Positions 10,535 to 21,234 of a DNA stretch of 64,000 nucleotides are shown here, piece after piece. Position 1 is the stretch's first letter. Each line of letters opens with the position of its first letter. The notes under the pieces were generated by a model that saw only the letters and a list, made by a program, of their open reading frames with translations, did not search any database and was not told the origin of the DNA. A program made the position numbers and the translations under genes. This DNA comes from an uncultured Paraburkholderia sp. (GTDB taxonomy: Bacteria > Pseudomonadota > Gammaproteobacteria > Burkholderiales > Burkholderiaceae): NCBI GenBank assembly GCA_940746715.1, contig CALNWN010000006.1:1-64000 (forward strand), read 5' to 3'.

Positions 10535-11227
10535 ATGAATAGCTTCGATACAACCTTCGAGACGTATCTTTCAAACGTTCACTTCGGGTTCTTCGCGACC
10601 CACGCCATTGAAACAGTCGCCGATCTGTACACCTTCAAGGGTCTGCTGCTCATTCCCGTGTTGTGGTGGATGTGGTTTCAATCAGGCGAGCAAAGCAAAT
10701 GGCGCCGTGAAATGGTCATTGCAACGCTACTCAGCGGCCTCGTCGCGCTGTTCGTCGGACGAGCGTTGACGCACTGGCTGCCGTTCAGAGTACGGCCTGT
10801 CTACAGCCCCGAACTGCATTTGCACTTTCCGACCAGCGTGTCGAAAGACGTGTTGCTGACATCGTGGAGTTCATTCCCGAGCGACCACGCGATGTTGTGG
10901 ATGGCAATCGCCACAGGCATCTTTCTTGTGTGGAGGCGAATCGGCCTGCTGGCGCTGGCGTACACCGTGCTTTTCATCTGCCTTCCGCGCGCCTATCTCG
11001 GCTTTCACTATCCCACCGACCTGCTCGTCGGCGCCGCAATCGGGATTGCAATCGCCTACGTCATGACACGCGAAGCCATTCGCGCGCGCTCCGCGGAGCC
11101 GCTATTGCGATGGATCGAACGCTACCCCGGACCTTCCGCGATGCTGGCCTTTGTTCTATGCCTCGAACTGGTCACCCAGTTCGACGAACTGCGCAAGCTC
11201 GCGAGCAGCGTCCTGAAACATATCTAA
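10535..11227 (+). CDS. PAP2-family membrane phosphatase
   Basis: A 230-residue integral membrane protein with the three phosphatase motifs: RVRPVYSP (motif 1), FPSDHAM (motif 2, catalytic base His) and RAYLGFHYPTD (motif 3, nucleophilic His). Hydrophobic helices surround them. PAP2 enzymes of this size often dephosphorylate undecaprenyl pyrophosphate or other lipid phosphates at the periplasmic face; the exact substrate cannot be read here. The gene is intact and divergent from the GYD gene, sharing a 230-base promoter region. Confidence 0.85.
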   Translation: MNSFDTTFETYLSNVHFGFFATHAIETVADLYTFKGLLLIPVLWWMWFQSGEQSKWRREMVIATLLSGLVALFVGRALTHWLPFRVRPVYSPELHLHFPTSVSKDVLLTSWSSFPSDHAMLWMAIATGIFLVWRRIGLLALAYTVLFICLPRAYLGFHYPTDLLVGAAIGIAIAYVMTREAIRARSAEPLLRWIERYPGPSAMLAFVLCLELVTQFDELRKLASSVLKHI

Positions 11228-11242
11228 CGTGTTCTGGGCGCT

Positions 11243-12960
11243 TTAGCTGCCTATCGAAACATAGAGCAGCACCATGGGCGCCTTCGATCCACCGGGCGTC
11301 GGCGCACGCAGCGGCACGCCATAGGTGCAGCGAACATCCATGAAGCGCGACCATTGGAAACGCACGCCCGCGCCGATGCTGACGAGCGACCCGTGGCTCG
11401 CTTCCGCGCGCTGATCGATACGATTCCACGCATGGCCAGCGTCGACGAACACAAAAGGCTGCGCGGCCGCGCTGCTCGCGGTGAACGGCAAAGCAGGCGC
11501 GCGCAATTCGGCCTGCACGTTCCAGCCGCGATCGCCTAACACGACATACGGCTCATAGCCTCGCACGCTCGACTCCCCGCCCAGGCCCATTTCCTCGCTC
11601 GGCAATAATGTATTCGGCGTCCACTGGAAGGTGCCTCGCCCGCTCAAGGTGAAGCCGCCGCCCAGCGCAAACGCGCGCTGCGCGGCGAGCTGCAGATACG
11701 CGTAGCGGGCCGTCGCGCCTTGCCGCGCGGCGCGAAAAGCGCTGTCGGTATTCGAGCCGTCCAGTCCGCCCGGACTTGCCACGAGCGTCGCCAAGGCGTG
11801 CGTCGCGCCTCTATCGTCCGGCTGGCTGAGATCGTACGCGAGCACGAATTGATGCACGTGCGTGTTCGAATTGAAGACCTGAAAACCGCCGAACTCCAGA
11901 TCGTTGTTACTGCGTTTGAAGTCGTAGCCGAACTGTACGAGTTGCGCGGTATCGCCTGTCGCTGGCAAACGCCAGTCGTAGCGCACGCTGATCTACGCGG
12001 AGATGCCGGTTTGCCCGTAACTGTCCGGCAGACGCGGCGTGCTTTGCGCATAGACGCCGAACAGTTCGATGCTGTCGTGCCACGGCAGCGGCGCGATGTA
12101 GCTGAGCGCATGGGCCATGAAGCGCGCGCGGTTCGGGCGCCCTTCAATGTCCGGATTGCCGCTGAAGAAATCGTTACTCGCCGTGAATTGATACGCGACG
12201 TGCTGATCGAGCCCGAACAGGTTGCCATAGTCGATGCCGGCGAAGAAGCGGTCGCGGCCGAGTTCGCGCACGCCGGCGTTCTCGTAGCCTGCGTTCATAC
12301 GCAATGGCAGGCGGTCGTCGGTTTGCAGGATCACGTCGGTTGAATTGGCGGCCTGGCCTAGTGCGAAAACCGCATCCACGCGTCGGTACGGATTCGCGTT
12401 GAGCACCGCGAGACCCAGCGACACCTCGGACTGCAGAATCGGGGCGCCCGGCTGGAGCGGCATCTCGCGTTTGAGCAGGTCGTCGGAGAAGTAGCGGTTG
12501 CCGCTCGTGCGCACCTCTCCCAGCCGAAACTCCGCGACCGCGATATGCACGACGCCCGCACTCACGTCCTGCTCGGGCACGTACACATCCACGAGCGGCT
12601 TGCCGGCGGCGCGATACCGCTCGACCACGGCGCGGCGAATCTCGCCAAGGCGTGCAAATGTGAGGGGCTGGCCGAGATCGCTGTCGAACGAATGCAGAAA
12701 AGCGGCGTTCAGTAGAGGCAGGCCGTGCGCGGCGATACCCGGCTGTGTGGCCGCGCCACGTGCGCTTGCGCCCGCGGCCTCGAACACCAGTCCCTCGAGC
12801 CGGCTCACTGCAATCTGCGTGGAGTTCGCGTCCGAGGGCGCCGAAGGTTGCGACGGCGCAGTGCGCGGCGTGGGGGCGTGGGTTGCGGGGCGACGTCGCG
12901 CCACGCCTGCGCGAATATAGCCGAAGCGTGCAGCGCCGCCATCACGCACAAAGCGAGCAT
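11243..12960 (-). pseudogene. Two-partner secretion outer-membrane transporter (TpsB, FhaC/ShlB family)
   Basis: TpsB proteins form a 16-strand barrel that exports a partner TpsA exoprotein. A signal peptide (MLALCVMAALHASAIFAQA) starts at 12960 in one frame. The mature part continues in another after about 12870: POTRA region (PLTFARLGEIRRAVVERYRA, FRLGEVRTSGNRYFSDD), then the barrel with the conserved NRYF, SGNPDIEGRP and C-terminal GVRFQWS elements. An in-frame TAG at 11993-11995 (GISA-stop-ISVRYDW) cuts it again. The gene has therefore at least two lesions and cannot yield a full barrel. It lies about 55 bases downstream of its TpsA partner. Confidence 0.88.
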
Positions 12961-13014
12961 AACGCCACGTCGTCGACCGCACGCGCCGGTGCATCCGCGA
13001 ATAAAGCGCGCCGC

Positions 13015-15165
13015 TTAATGCGCAAGCTGCGAGCGCAACACAGGATGCGTCGCGCCGGCCGGCATCGCCCACACGCCGTTTGCGCCGAAGTCGTAGCCCG
13101 TGAAGCTGGCCGGGTCGCTCATCTGCGCCGTGGTCAGCCCGTTCGACGGCGGCAGGCTGCCGCCGGTCGCGAACGACTGGCTGACGGTTCCATCATTGAT
13201 ACCGACGAGCCCGCCGCCATAACCGGTCGAGAACACCGGCCTCACGCTGCCGGTTGCATACGACTGCGTAATCGACCCGAGGTTGTAGCCGACGAGCCCG
13301 CCGTTCGCGTCCGAGCCCGAGATCGCCGCGCTGCTCCATGAGCGCTCGACGCTGCCTTCGTTGCGCCCCACCAGTCCGCCGAAAGTCGTGCCGTTCTGGT
13401 AGACCTCCATCGCGACGCCGGTCGAGTGGGCGTTAGCGATCACGCCCTGATTGACGCCGGCCAGCAGGCCGCTGCCGAGAAAGCTCGTGCTGACACGGCC
13501 GTTTTCCACCCCTACGTCGCGCAGCACGCCGCCCGTCCCCACCACGCCGAACAGTCCCGACGAGTAGTCCTTGCTGAAGTCGGCGATCTCGATGTGCGCG
13601 TTGTTCACGTTGTGCCACATGCCGTCGAACTGGCCGGTGAAGGGCGTCGCGTGATTGCCGATTGGCGCGAGCGTGTAGCCGGTCGCGTCGATGTCCGTGC
13701 CGAGCGCGTAGTTGCCGGCGGAGGTCCTGCGCAATGTTCTGCAGGTCCGTCACATTGTTGACGAGCTTGTAGGCCGTGATCTGCGTGAGCTGCCCGCTGC
13801 CCGGCGCGGCCGTCCACGCGGGATTGCCGAGCAGTGTGCCGGCGCTGTAGCTCCCGTTCATGTCGTAAAGCGCATTGACGAGTCCGGTGCTGCCCGACCA
13901 GTCGATCACGCCGCGATTCGCGACGCTGCCGCCGTTGTTGAGGCTCGCGGCATCCGCGCGCAAAGTCAGGTTGCCGCTGCCCTGGTTCGCGATGGTTGCG
14001 CCTTGTGCGATGCTCAGGTTGCGATAGGCCGCGAGCGCCAGCGACGCATTGCCTTGCCATGCAATGCCCGAATTCACGTCGATGTCGCCGGAACTGCCGT
14101 TTGCGCCGGTGGTTTGCAGTTGACCGAAGTGCCGGTGCCGAGGCTGGTCGAGAGAGCGCGCGCCGCGCTGTTGTCCACGGTGAAGGCTGGCGTGGCGATG
14201 TTCCATTGATTAGCGTGCACCGTCGTGCCGCCAGTCGGAAACGCGAGCGTGTCCGCGCTCATGTCGACAGTGCCGCCGGTTGCATCGATCAGGCCGCCCG
14301 GTTGCAACGTGCCGTGCGCCGCGACGAGCCACACGTGGCCGTCGCGCGTGGCGGTGCCGGTCGCGCGGATGGCCTCGTGATTGCCGGCGAGCGCGTAGAT
14401 GTTGCCGTCCACGGCTTGCAGGCTGACCTGCGCCGCCTGAAGCAGGCCGCCGTTCACGATAGTGGCGCCCGCGCCTAGTTGGCTGGGCTGCACGAACACC
14501 TGCCTGCCCGACGACGAATCCTGCAGCAGCACCTGCTGCCCCGCCGCCAGTTCGACGGTGCCGTTCGTCGCACTGATAGTGCCGGCATTGCCCACCTGCC
14601 GCGCGATGAGGAAGATATCGCCGTTGCCGGAAGCAATCGTGCCGAGATTCACCACGCCCGCGCGCGAATTGCCCGACAGGGTGAGCGGCTGGCCGTTCAT
14701 GAAGGCGTCGGTGTCGGCGACATCGAGCGTCGACGCGACGAAGCGTCCGTTTGTCGACACGACGCCTCGCGGTCCGACGACGATACCTTGCGGGTTGATC
14801 AGATAGACGCTGCCGCTTGCGCTCAGCGTGCCGAGAATTGCCGACGGCGAGCCGCCAGTGACGCGGTTGAGCGTCGCGCCGTTGCTGTTGGCAAACACCA
14901 CGCGGTTGCCGCCGCCAATCGAAAAGCTGTTCCAGTCGACCACACCGCGGCCCGAGCCCTGACTGATCGTCAGCGTGGTGCCGTCGCTGCTGAACGATCC
15001 GTTTCCGCCGACGAAGTGTCCGCCCGCGGGCAACGCGCCCGCGGCGCGCGCATCGAATGAAGCCGCGCAGCACAGCACCGCCGCGGCAAGCGGCATGAGC
15101 GCAAAACGCGCCCCGCGCCGACGTGAATTGTTGTGGTCGTATGCTGCCGGCGGAATGTTGTTCAT
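13015..15165 (-). pseudogene. Two-partner secretion exoprotein (TpsA, filamentous haemagglutinin-type), two frameshifts
   Basis: The start at 15165 is followed by a long signal region and the TPS secretion domain. Its hallmarks include GSFSSDGTTLTISQGSGRGV, then VVFANSNGATLNRVTGG, VYLINPQGIVVG and GRFVAST. A C-terminal GLUG-repeat region (GGLVGRNEGSV, GGLVGYNLGSI, GGLVGINDGTV) ends at 13015. A missing C near 14114 (AACTGC where AACCTGC keeps frame) and a second break near 13728 interrupt it. At about 717 codons it is short for an adhesin of this class. The product would be a secreted surface or contact protein. Confidence 0.88.
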
Positions 15166-15516
15166 CACGTCTCCTGTCCCACGCGAGGCGCGCCGCATGC
15201 TGAGTTGGCATGCGGCTCTCGCGCGTCGGTCCAACTGTGCGCACGCCCGTATTATTGCAGCCGGTTTCTGGAGCACGATGAGCACCGCGAAGCGCGATTA
15301 TCGACGTATTGCGCCTAAAGGTCTGCGGAATTGGCCAGGGCATAAGCGACGAAGTGCCGCAATGGGGTGCGAACCCATGGTTTCCCCAATAGCAGCGAGG
15401 CAGCGGGCACATGACGATTGGCTTTCGCTCCGCTGCGGCAGCGCGATGCCTCAATCTCACTTACGATCTAAGCACACGTCATCTCGAAGCAGTAAAACAG
15501 TGCGATTGATAACGCA
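15166..15516. other. Intergenic region between tpsA and the PAS kinase gene
   Basis: About 350 bases holding the divergent promoters of the two genes. No RNA gene, terminator or coding sequence was recognised. Confidence 0.4.
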
Positions 15517-17905
15517 ATGAGCAACAACGATATTGCCGATCAGGTTCCGGCTCTCGTATGGACCGCCGATGCAGGCGGTATCGTCACCTATGCCAACATC
15601 GCTTGCCGCAAAATACCTCGGCAATCCCTTCGCGCCGAACACCGCGATTCACTGGGACCAGTTCGTTCTGGAAGACGACGTCAAGAAAGTGCTCGACGCA
15701 TGGCGCAGCGCGCTCACAGCGGGCGAAAGCGCCAAGGTAAATGCGCGCCTCGAACGTTTCGACGGCCAATACCGCTGGCACAAACTGCGCATTCAGCCGA
15801 TTTTCGACGACGCGCGCGTCGTCAGCGGCGCGTGCGGGATCGCCATGGACATCCACGACTTCGTCAAGGCAGGCGAAGCCTACGAAGTCGGCGAACGGCG
15901 TCTGCGCTTTGCACTCGACGCGGCGCGCGTCAGCGCGTCGGCGCGTGGGAATGGGACATGGGCAGCCGCACCGCGCGCATCAGGGCTCAGCTCGCGCAAA
16001 TCTACGGGCTCGAACGGCAGGAAGCCGAAGTGCCGTTGCAATGGCTCTTCGACCGCATTCCAGAGAGTCATCGCGCGTGGTTCGCTCGCGAGCTGACAGC
16101 CCGCTTGCACGAGTGCGTGCCCTTCGAACTGGACTTTCCGATCGAACTCGAGGACGGGCGCCGTTCGTGGCTGCGCACGCGCGGCGAAACGGACTGCGGA
16201 AGCGGCACGACAATCGAACGCGTATTCGGCGTCACGTATGACATCACCGAGCAGCACGACGCGCAGATCGAGCGCGAGCGCAGCGAGCAGCGCTACCGCG
16301 CGCTCGTCGAAGCGAGTTCAGAACTCACGTGGATCGCGGATGCAGCGGGCCATACGAATCAGCTCGGCAACTGGCACTCGTTCACGCCGCAGGACGGCCT
16401 CACCGCGGGCTGCGAATGGCTCGATCTCGTTCACCCCGACGACCAGGCCTGCGCGCGCGACGTGGTCGAACATCGTCAAGGCGCAAATGCCGGGCTCGAT
16501 GACCTTCCGGCTGCGGCGGCGCGACGGCAGCTGGCGCACCATGTCCGCGCGCGCCGCGCCTTTGCGCGACGACGACGGCACGCTGCGCGAATGGTTCTGC
16601 ATGGCGACGGACGTGACCGACGAGCGCGCCGCCGCAGCCGCGCTGGAAGAGCGCAATCTGCGTCTTCAGGTGGCCATGCGTGCCGCGCGCATGACCATCG
16701 GGTATCTGTCGCTCGATTCATGGACAGTCTGCTGGGACAGCGTCGACGCGCTGCCGTACGACGCGGCGCTGCATCGCGTGCATGCCGAGGACCGCGCCGC
16801 CGTGGACGCTGCGATGCGGCGCGTCGCCCTGACCGGCGAATTCGACAAGCCGCTCGAATTCCGCATCATGATGCACGGCGAGGAAAGCTGGCTGCAGAGC
16901 CAGGCGGTATTGCAACGCGACGCCGACGGCAAACCGTGGCGCGTCATCGCGAGCGCAGTGGACATCACGCAGCGCAAGACGCTGGAACTCGCATTGCGCG
17001 AAACCGATCGCCGCAATGACGAATTCCTCGCGATGCTCGCGCACGAACTGCGCAACCCGCTCGCACCGATGCGCAATGCGATTGCCCTGCTGCGCCGCGA
17101 CAGAGAATCCGGCATGAATTCATGCGAACTGGTCGGCATGCTGAGCCGGCAGGTCGATCATATGGCGCAACTCGTCGACGATCTGCTCGAAGTGTCGCGC
17201 ATCACGCACGGGCGCATCGTGCTTCGGCGCGAGCCGGTGCTGCTCGGCACAGCGATTTACGGCTCGCTGGAAACCGTGTCGTCGATGGCGGCCTCGCGCG
17301 GCCAGCACCTCACGGTCAAGCTGCCGCCCGCGCCCGTCTGGCTGCATGCGGACCCGCTGCGCCTCTCGCAGATCCTCGTCAATGTATTGAACAACGCCTG
17401 CAAGTACACGGATCCCGGCGGCAGCGTGTGCGTGACCGCGCTCGCCGACGAACGCTTCGCGGCGGTCACCATTGAAGACAACGGCAGCGGCATTTCGCCG
17501 GATCTGCTGCCGCACATCTTCGACCTCTTCGCACAAGGCGAGCGCACGCTCGACCGCGCGCACGGCGGGCTCGGCATCGGCTTGTCGCTGGTGAAGAAGC
17601 TGGTGGAACTGCACGGCGGTTCCATCGACATCGCGAGTCCCGGCCCGGGCCGCGGCGCCACGGTGTCGATCCGGCTGCCGCTTTTGCACGCGCCCGAAGC
17701 GCCCACGCCGTTGCACGACGAACCGTCCGCGAGCGGCACCTCGCATGGCGAGCGCGCTGCGCTCAATGTGCTGATCGTCGACGACAACAAGGACGCCGCG
17801 GATTCGCTGGCCCTGCTATGCGAGAGCGAGGGCTATCACGTCAGCGTCGCGTACGGTGCGCACGATGCGCTCGCGAAAGCCGAGGCCGAGCCCGTGGATG
17901 CCGCG
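15517..17905 (+). pseudogene. Multi-PAS hybrid histidine kinase, three frameshifts, receiver domain cut off
   Basis: A soluble sensor kinase. PAS domains (VPALVWTADAGGIVTYAN; WEWDMGSRTARI; LTWIADAAG) are followed by HisKA with FLAMLAHELRNPLAPM. The ATPase domain has NNACKYT, EDNGSGIS and GGLGIGLSL, and the receiver starts VLIVDDNKDAADSL. The frame shifts near 15600, 15945 and 16455. The receiver ends after about 50 residues (EPVDA), before its phospho-acceptor Asp, and the frame runs directly into a TDT transporter. The downstream half (from about 16455) is open and could in principle make the kinase core. Confidence 0.85.
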
Positions 17906-18865
17906 TTGCGCGTGGCGATCACGTTGTGGCATTGGCCCGCCGCCATCGGAACGATCACGACGGTCGCCGCGCTGGTCGTATGGCTCGTCATTCTCGTCGC
18001 CTACGCGCAAAAGTGGCGCACGCGCGCCGCCGACGCCCGCGCGGAACTGCAGCATCCGGTGCAGTCGTCTTTTGTGGCGCTCGGCCCTGTGTCGAGCATG
18101 CTGGCCGCGCAGCTTCTGCAGCCGCACGCGTACCGACTCGCGCTTGTGTTGTTCAGCGTGGCCGCGCTCGCGCAACTCGCACTCGGCGCGTATCTGCATG
18201 GACGGCTCTGGCAAGGCGGCCGCAAGCCGGAACTCATTACGTCCGCCATTTATCTGCCCACCGTGGCGCCGAGCTTCGTGGCCGGCACCACAGCCGCGGC
18301 TTTCGGTTTTCATCAGTTGGGCGGGCTCTTCTTCGGCGCGGGCGCGCTGTTCTGGCTTGCAATCGAATCGCTGATCCTGCACCGTGCCGCGGTACATGAA
18401 TCGCTGCCCGAAGCATTGCGTCCGACGCTCGGCATCCAGCTTGCGCCGCCCGTCGTAGGCGGCGTCACCTACCTCGCGTTGACGAGCGGCGCGCCCGACC
18501 TGTTTTCGCTGATGCTGCTCGGCTACGGCCTCTATCAGGCCTTGCTGCTGTTGCGCCTGCTGCCGTGGATTCGCCAGCAGCCCTTCGTGCCGGGTTACTG
18601 GGCTTTCAGCTTCGGCGTGGCCGCATTGCCGGCAATGGCGCTGCGCATGGTGGAGCGAGGCGCGACGGGCGCAGTGGAATGGGCCGCGCCTGTTCTGTTC
18701 GTGGTGGCTAATGTCATCGTCGCGATGCTGGCGATAAAGACGCTGGAGATGCTCGTGCGAGGCAAGCTGGTGCCGCCGGCTTCGGCGCCCTCCAGTGAAC
18801 CGCAGGCAGCGAGAGCGTCGGCTGATTCGGGAATGGTGCGCGCTCGGCAGACCGCAGGGGTTTAG
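17906..18865 (+). pseudogene. TDT-family (TehA/SLAC1-type) transporter, N-terminus replaced by kinase sequence
   Basis: From ALRVAITLWHWPAAIG onward the sequence matches a TDT transporter (tellurite-resistance/dicarboxylate transporter family). About nine membrane segments follow (WLVILVAYAQKW, FVALGPVSSMLAAQLL, FGFHQLGGLFFGAGALFWL and others), with a normal hydrophilic tail. Only the first 25 or so residues, covering helix 1, and the start codon are missing. The remaining frame continues without interruption from the preceding kinase, giving a kinase-transporter open reading frame. The chimera looks like the product of a deletion. Confidence 0.8.
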
Positions 18866-19056
18866 CTAGCCGGTATGTGCTGGCAGCCCGTGGCCGACCA
18901 TAGGGCCGCGGGCTAACGAATTAAAACGTGCCTGATAGTCTTGTTGCGGGAGCCAGGCGTCGGCCCCGCTTCACGCCGCAGCGAAATTGCACCACGAGCG
19001 GGCACCGCCGCACTGCAACGTTGCATCCGCGCCTGGCCGCCAGGCGTCTGCTGACA

Positions 19057-19081
19057 CAAAGCCCTGTTTTCAGGGGCTTTG
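19057..19081. repeat. Hairpin-forming inverted repeat upstream of the riboswitch
   Basis: CAAAGCCC and GGGCTTTG enclose a TG-TTTT-CAG loop, giving an 8-bp stem. It lies between the TDT transporter and the guanidine riboswitch and could end transcription of the former, but no T-run follows on either strand. Confidence 0.45.
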
Positions 19082-19154
19082 CGCATGGCACGGTTCTCGC
19101 TGTACTTCGTTCAGGAGCCGGCGCTACGTCCGGTTTGGCAGTCACAATTTGCAA

Positions 19155-19265
19155 TGGACGACTAGGGTTCCGGTTTGCGCCGCGGCATCGCCGCACGCAA
19201 ACGCTGGTCCGAGAGTTGTCGACCTCAGGCGAGGTTACACGGCGGGATAAAAGCTCGGGAGAGAA
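19155..19265 (+). ncRNA. Guanidine-I (ykkC class 1) riboswitch
   Basis: The leader carries the hallmark blocks of the ykkC/guanidine-I aptamer in order: CTAGGGTTCCG (from 19163), GGTCCGAGAG (19206-19215), and ACACGGCGGGATAAAAGC with TCGGGAGAG (19238-19263). The first helix pairs GTTTGCG with CGCAAAC around 19172-19202. The aptamer binds guanidinium and in known examples turns on downstream expression. It precedes a guanidine-type operon, exactly where expected. The about 55 bases between aptamer and start codon would be the expression platform. All recognisable conserved blocks look intact. Confidence 0.93.
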
Positions 19266-19321
19266 CGCGACACGTCGCGCCGCTCCTACCGCTATCAATC
19301 CGCCACACTGGGGTCATCCAT

Positions 19322-20389
19322 ATGCGCAAACTTCGTTTTCTCGCCAGCGTTGTCGCTGCTTTCGCGGTTCTCTCCTCCTCCCCCTCGTTCGCTGCCGGCC
19401 GGACCGACTTCAAGGTCTGCTGGACCATTTACGCCGGCTGGATGCCGTGGGGCGAAGCGAAGATGCAAGGCATCGTGTCCAAATGGGCGAAGAAATACGG
19501 CATTCATGTCGATGTCGTGCAACTGAACGACTACGTCGAGTCGATCAACCAGTACACCGCCGGCAAATTCGACGGCTGCACGATGACTAACATGGATGGA
19601 CTGACCATTCCCGCCACCGGCGGCGTGGATTCGACCGCGCTGCTCGTCACCGACTTTTCGAACGGCAACGACGGCGTACTGATCAAAGGTTCCGGCAAGA
19701 AAGTCGCGGATCTGAAGGGACAGTCCGTCAATCTGGTCGAGTTCTCGGTTTCGCATTACCTGCTCGCGCGCGCATTGGAAACCGCAGGCCTCAACGAACG
19801 CGATCTCAAGGTCGTCAATACTTCGGACGCCGATATTTCGGGTGCGTTTGCGACTCCCGCAGTGAAGCAGGCCGTCACGTGGAACCCGATGCTTGCCGAC
19901 CTGAAAGCCAAGCCGAATGTCACGGAGGTCTTCGACTCCAGCAAGATTCCCGGCGAGATCATGGACATGATGGTCGTCAACACGAAAACGCTCCATGACA
20001 ATCCGGCTCTCGGCAAAGCGCTGACCGGCGCCTGGTTCGAAATGCTTGCGCTGATGCAAGCCAACAACACGGCCAGCGCAGCGGCGTTGAATTCGATGGC
20101 CAAGGCGTCGGGCACCGACCTCGCCGGCTTCAAGAGCCAGCTTTCCACCACTGAACTCTTCTATACGCCGAAGGCCGCACTCGCCTTCGCGACCAGCGCA
20201 AACCTGCCGACCACGATGACGCGCGTCGCGAAGTTTTCCTTCGACCACGGTCTGCTTGGTCAAGGCGCGGCCGACGCCAACGCGGTGGGCATGGAATTCG
20301 GCAATGGCGTGGTCGTCGGCAACAGAAACAATATCAAGCTGCGCTTCGATCCTTCCTATGTCCGGATGGCCGCGGACGGGAAGCTCTAA
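19322..20389 (+). CDS. ABC transporter substrate-binding protein of the guanidine operon
   Basis: This is a periplasmic binding protein of the NitT/TauT-like class found with urea/guanidine carboxylase operons. A Sec signal peptide (MRKLRFLASVVAAFAVL to SFAAG) precedes the mature start TDFKVCWTIYAGWMPWGEA, and PATGGVDSTALLVTDFSNG and GMEFGN follow. The ATG lies about 57 bases after the riboswitch aptamer, with TGGGG upstream. Known relatives bring guanidine or a related nitrogen compound to the permease. It is intact and is followed after 29 bases by the permease. Confidence 0.88.
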   Translation: MRKLRFLASVVAAFAVLSSSPSFAAGRTDFKVCWTIYAGWMPWGEAKMQGIVSKWAKKYGIHVDVVQLNDYVESINQYTAGKFDGCTMTNMDGLTIPATGGVDSTALLVTDFSNGNDGVLIKGSGKKVADLKGQSVNLVEFSVSHYLLARALETAGLNERDLKVVNTSDADISGAFATPAVKQAVTWNPMLADLKAKPNVTEVFDSSKIPGEIMDMMVVNTKTLHDNPALGKALTGAWFEMLALMQANNTASAAALNSMAKASGTDLAGFKSQLSTTELFYTPKAALAFATSANLPTTMTRVAKFSFDHGLLGQGAADANAVGMEFGNGVVVGNRNNIKLRFDPSYVRMAADGKL

Positions 20390-20418
20390 GTCAGATACCT
20401 GAACCACAAGGTTCCGTC

Positions 20419-21234
20419 ATGCGACTGATCAATCGATATCCGGGGAGAAGTAGCGCCCTGATGCTGCTGCTCATGCCATTCGTCGTACTCGTGGTGGTTT
20501 ATTTCACGAGCTCGTCGGCGAGACTCGCCGTGAACCCGGACGACAAACTGCTGCCCAGTGCCGCCCAAATGGCCGACGCGGTCAAGCAGTACGCGTTCAC
20601 CGAAGACAAGCGCACCGGAGAACATCTGCTGTGGACCGACACGCGTTCCAGCGTGCGGCGCCTCGCAATCGGACTCGCGGCGAGCGCGGTGATCGCATTG
20701 GCCGTCAGCATCGCGACCGGCAGCATTCCGGCCGTCACGGCAGCACTGTCGCCGTTCATCACCGTGATTTCGATGATTCCGCCGCTCGCGCTGCTGCCCA
20801 TTCTGTTCATCGTATTCGGTCTGGACGAATTGTCGAAGGTCGTGCTGATCGTCATCGGTATTACGCCGATGATGATTCGCGATCTTCAGCAGCGCGCCCG
20901 CGACATACCGAACGAGTTGTTGGTCAAGGCGCAGACACTCGGCGCGACGAGCTGGACGCTGATACTGCGCATGATCGTTCCGCAGCTATTGCCGCGTCTT
21001 CTCGTCGCGTTGCGTTTATCGCTTTGCTCGGCCTGGCTGTTTCTGATTGCCGCCGAAGCCATCGCGTCCACCGACGGCCTCGGCTACCGCATCTTTCTCG
21101 TGCGCCGCTATCTGGCCATGGACGTGATTCTCCCGTACGTCCTCTGGATCACGCTCCTCGCATGGCTGATGGACGAAGCATTGCGGCGCCTCACGAAATG
21201 CGCCTTCCCGTGGTACGGCGGAGGCTCGCGATGA
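20419..21234 (+). CDS. ABC transporter permease of the guanidine operon
   Basis: A 271-residue inner-membrane permease with N-terminal helix LMLLLMPFVVLVVVYF and a BPD_transp_1 domain; the EAA loop includes ELLVKAQTLGATSWTLI. It ends ATGA overlapping the ATPase start (21231), the usual sign of translational coupling. It belongs to the NitT/TauT permease group linked to riboswitch-controlled guanidine operons. No lesion is visible. Confidence 0.88.
   Translation: MRLINRYPGRSSALMLLLMPFVVLVVVYFTSSSARLAVNPDDKLLPSAAQMADAVKQYAFTEDKRTGEHLLWTDTRSSVRRLAIGLAASAVIALAVSIATGSIPAVTAALSPFITVISMIPPLALLPILFIVFGLDELSKVVLIVIGITPMMIRDLQQRARDIPNELLVKAQTLGATSWTLILRMIVPQLLPRLLVALRLSLCSAWLFLIAAEAIASTDGLGYRIFLVRRYLAMDVILPYVLWITLLAWLMDEALRRLTKCAFPWYGGGSR

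Noticed and set aside
19295..20407. Minus-strand 370-codon frame opposite the guanidine-binding protein
   Set aside because: Shadow frame. The plus-strand protein has a signal peptide, riboswitch and operon context.
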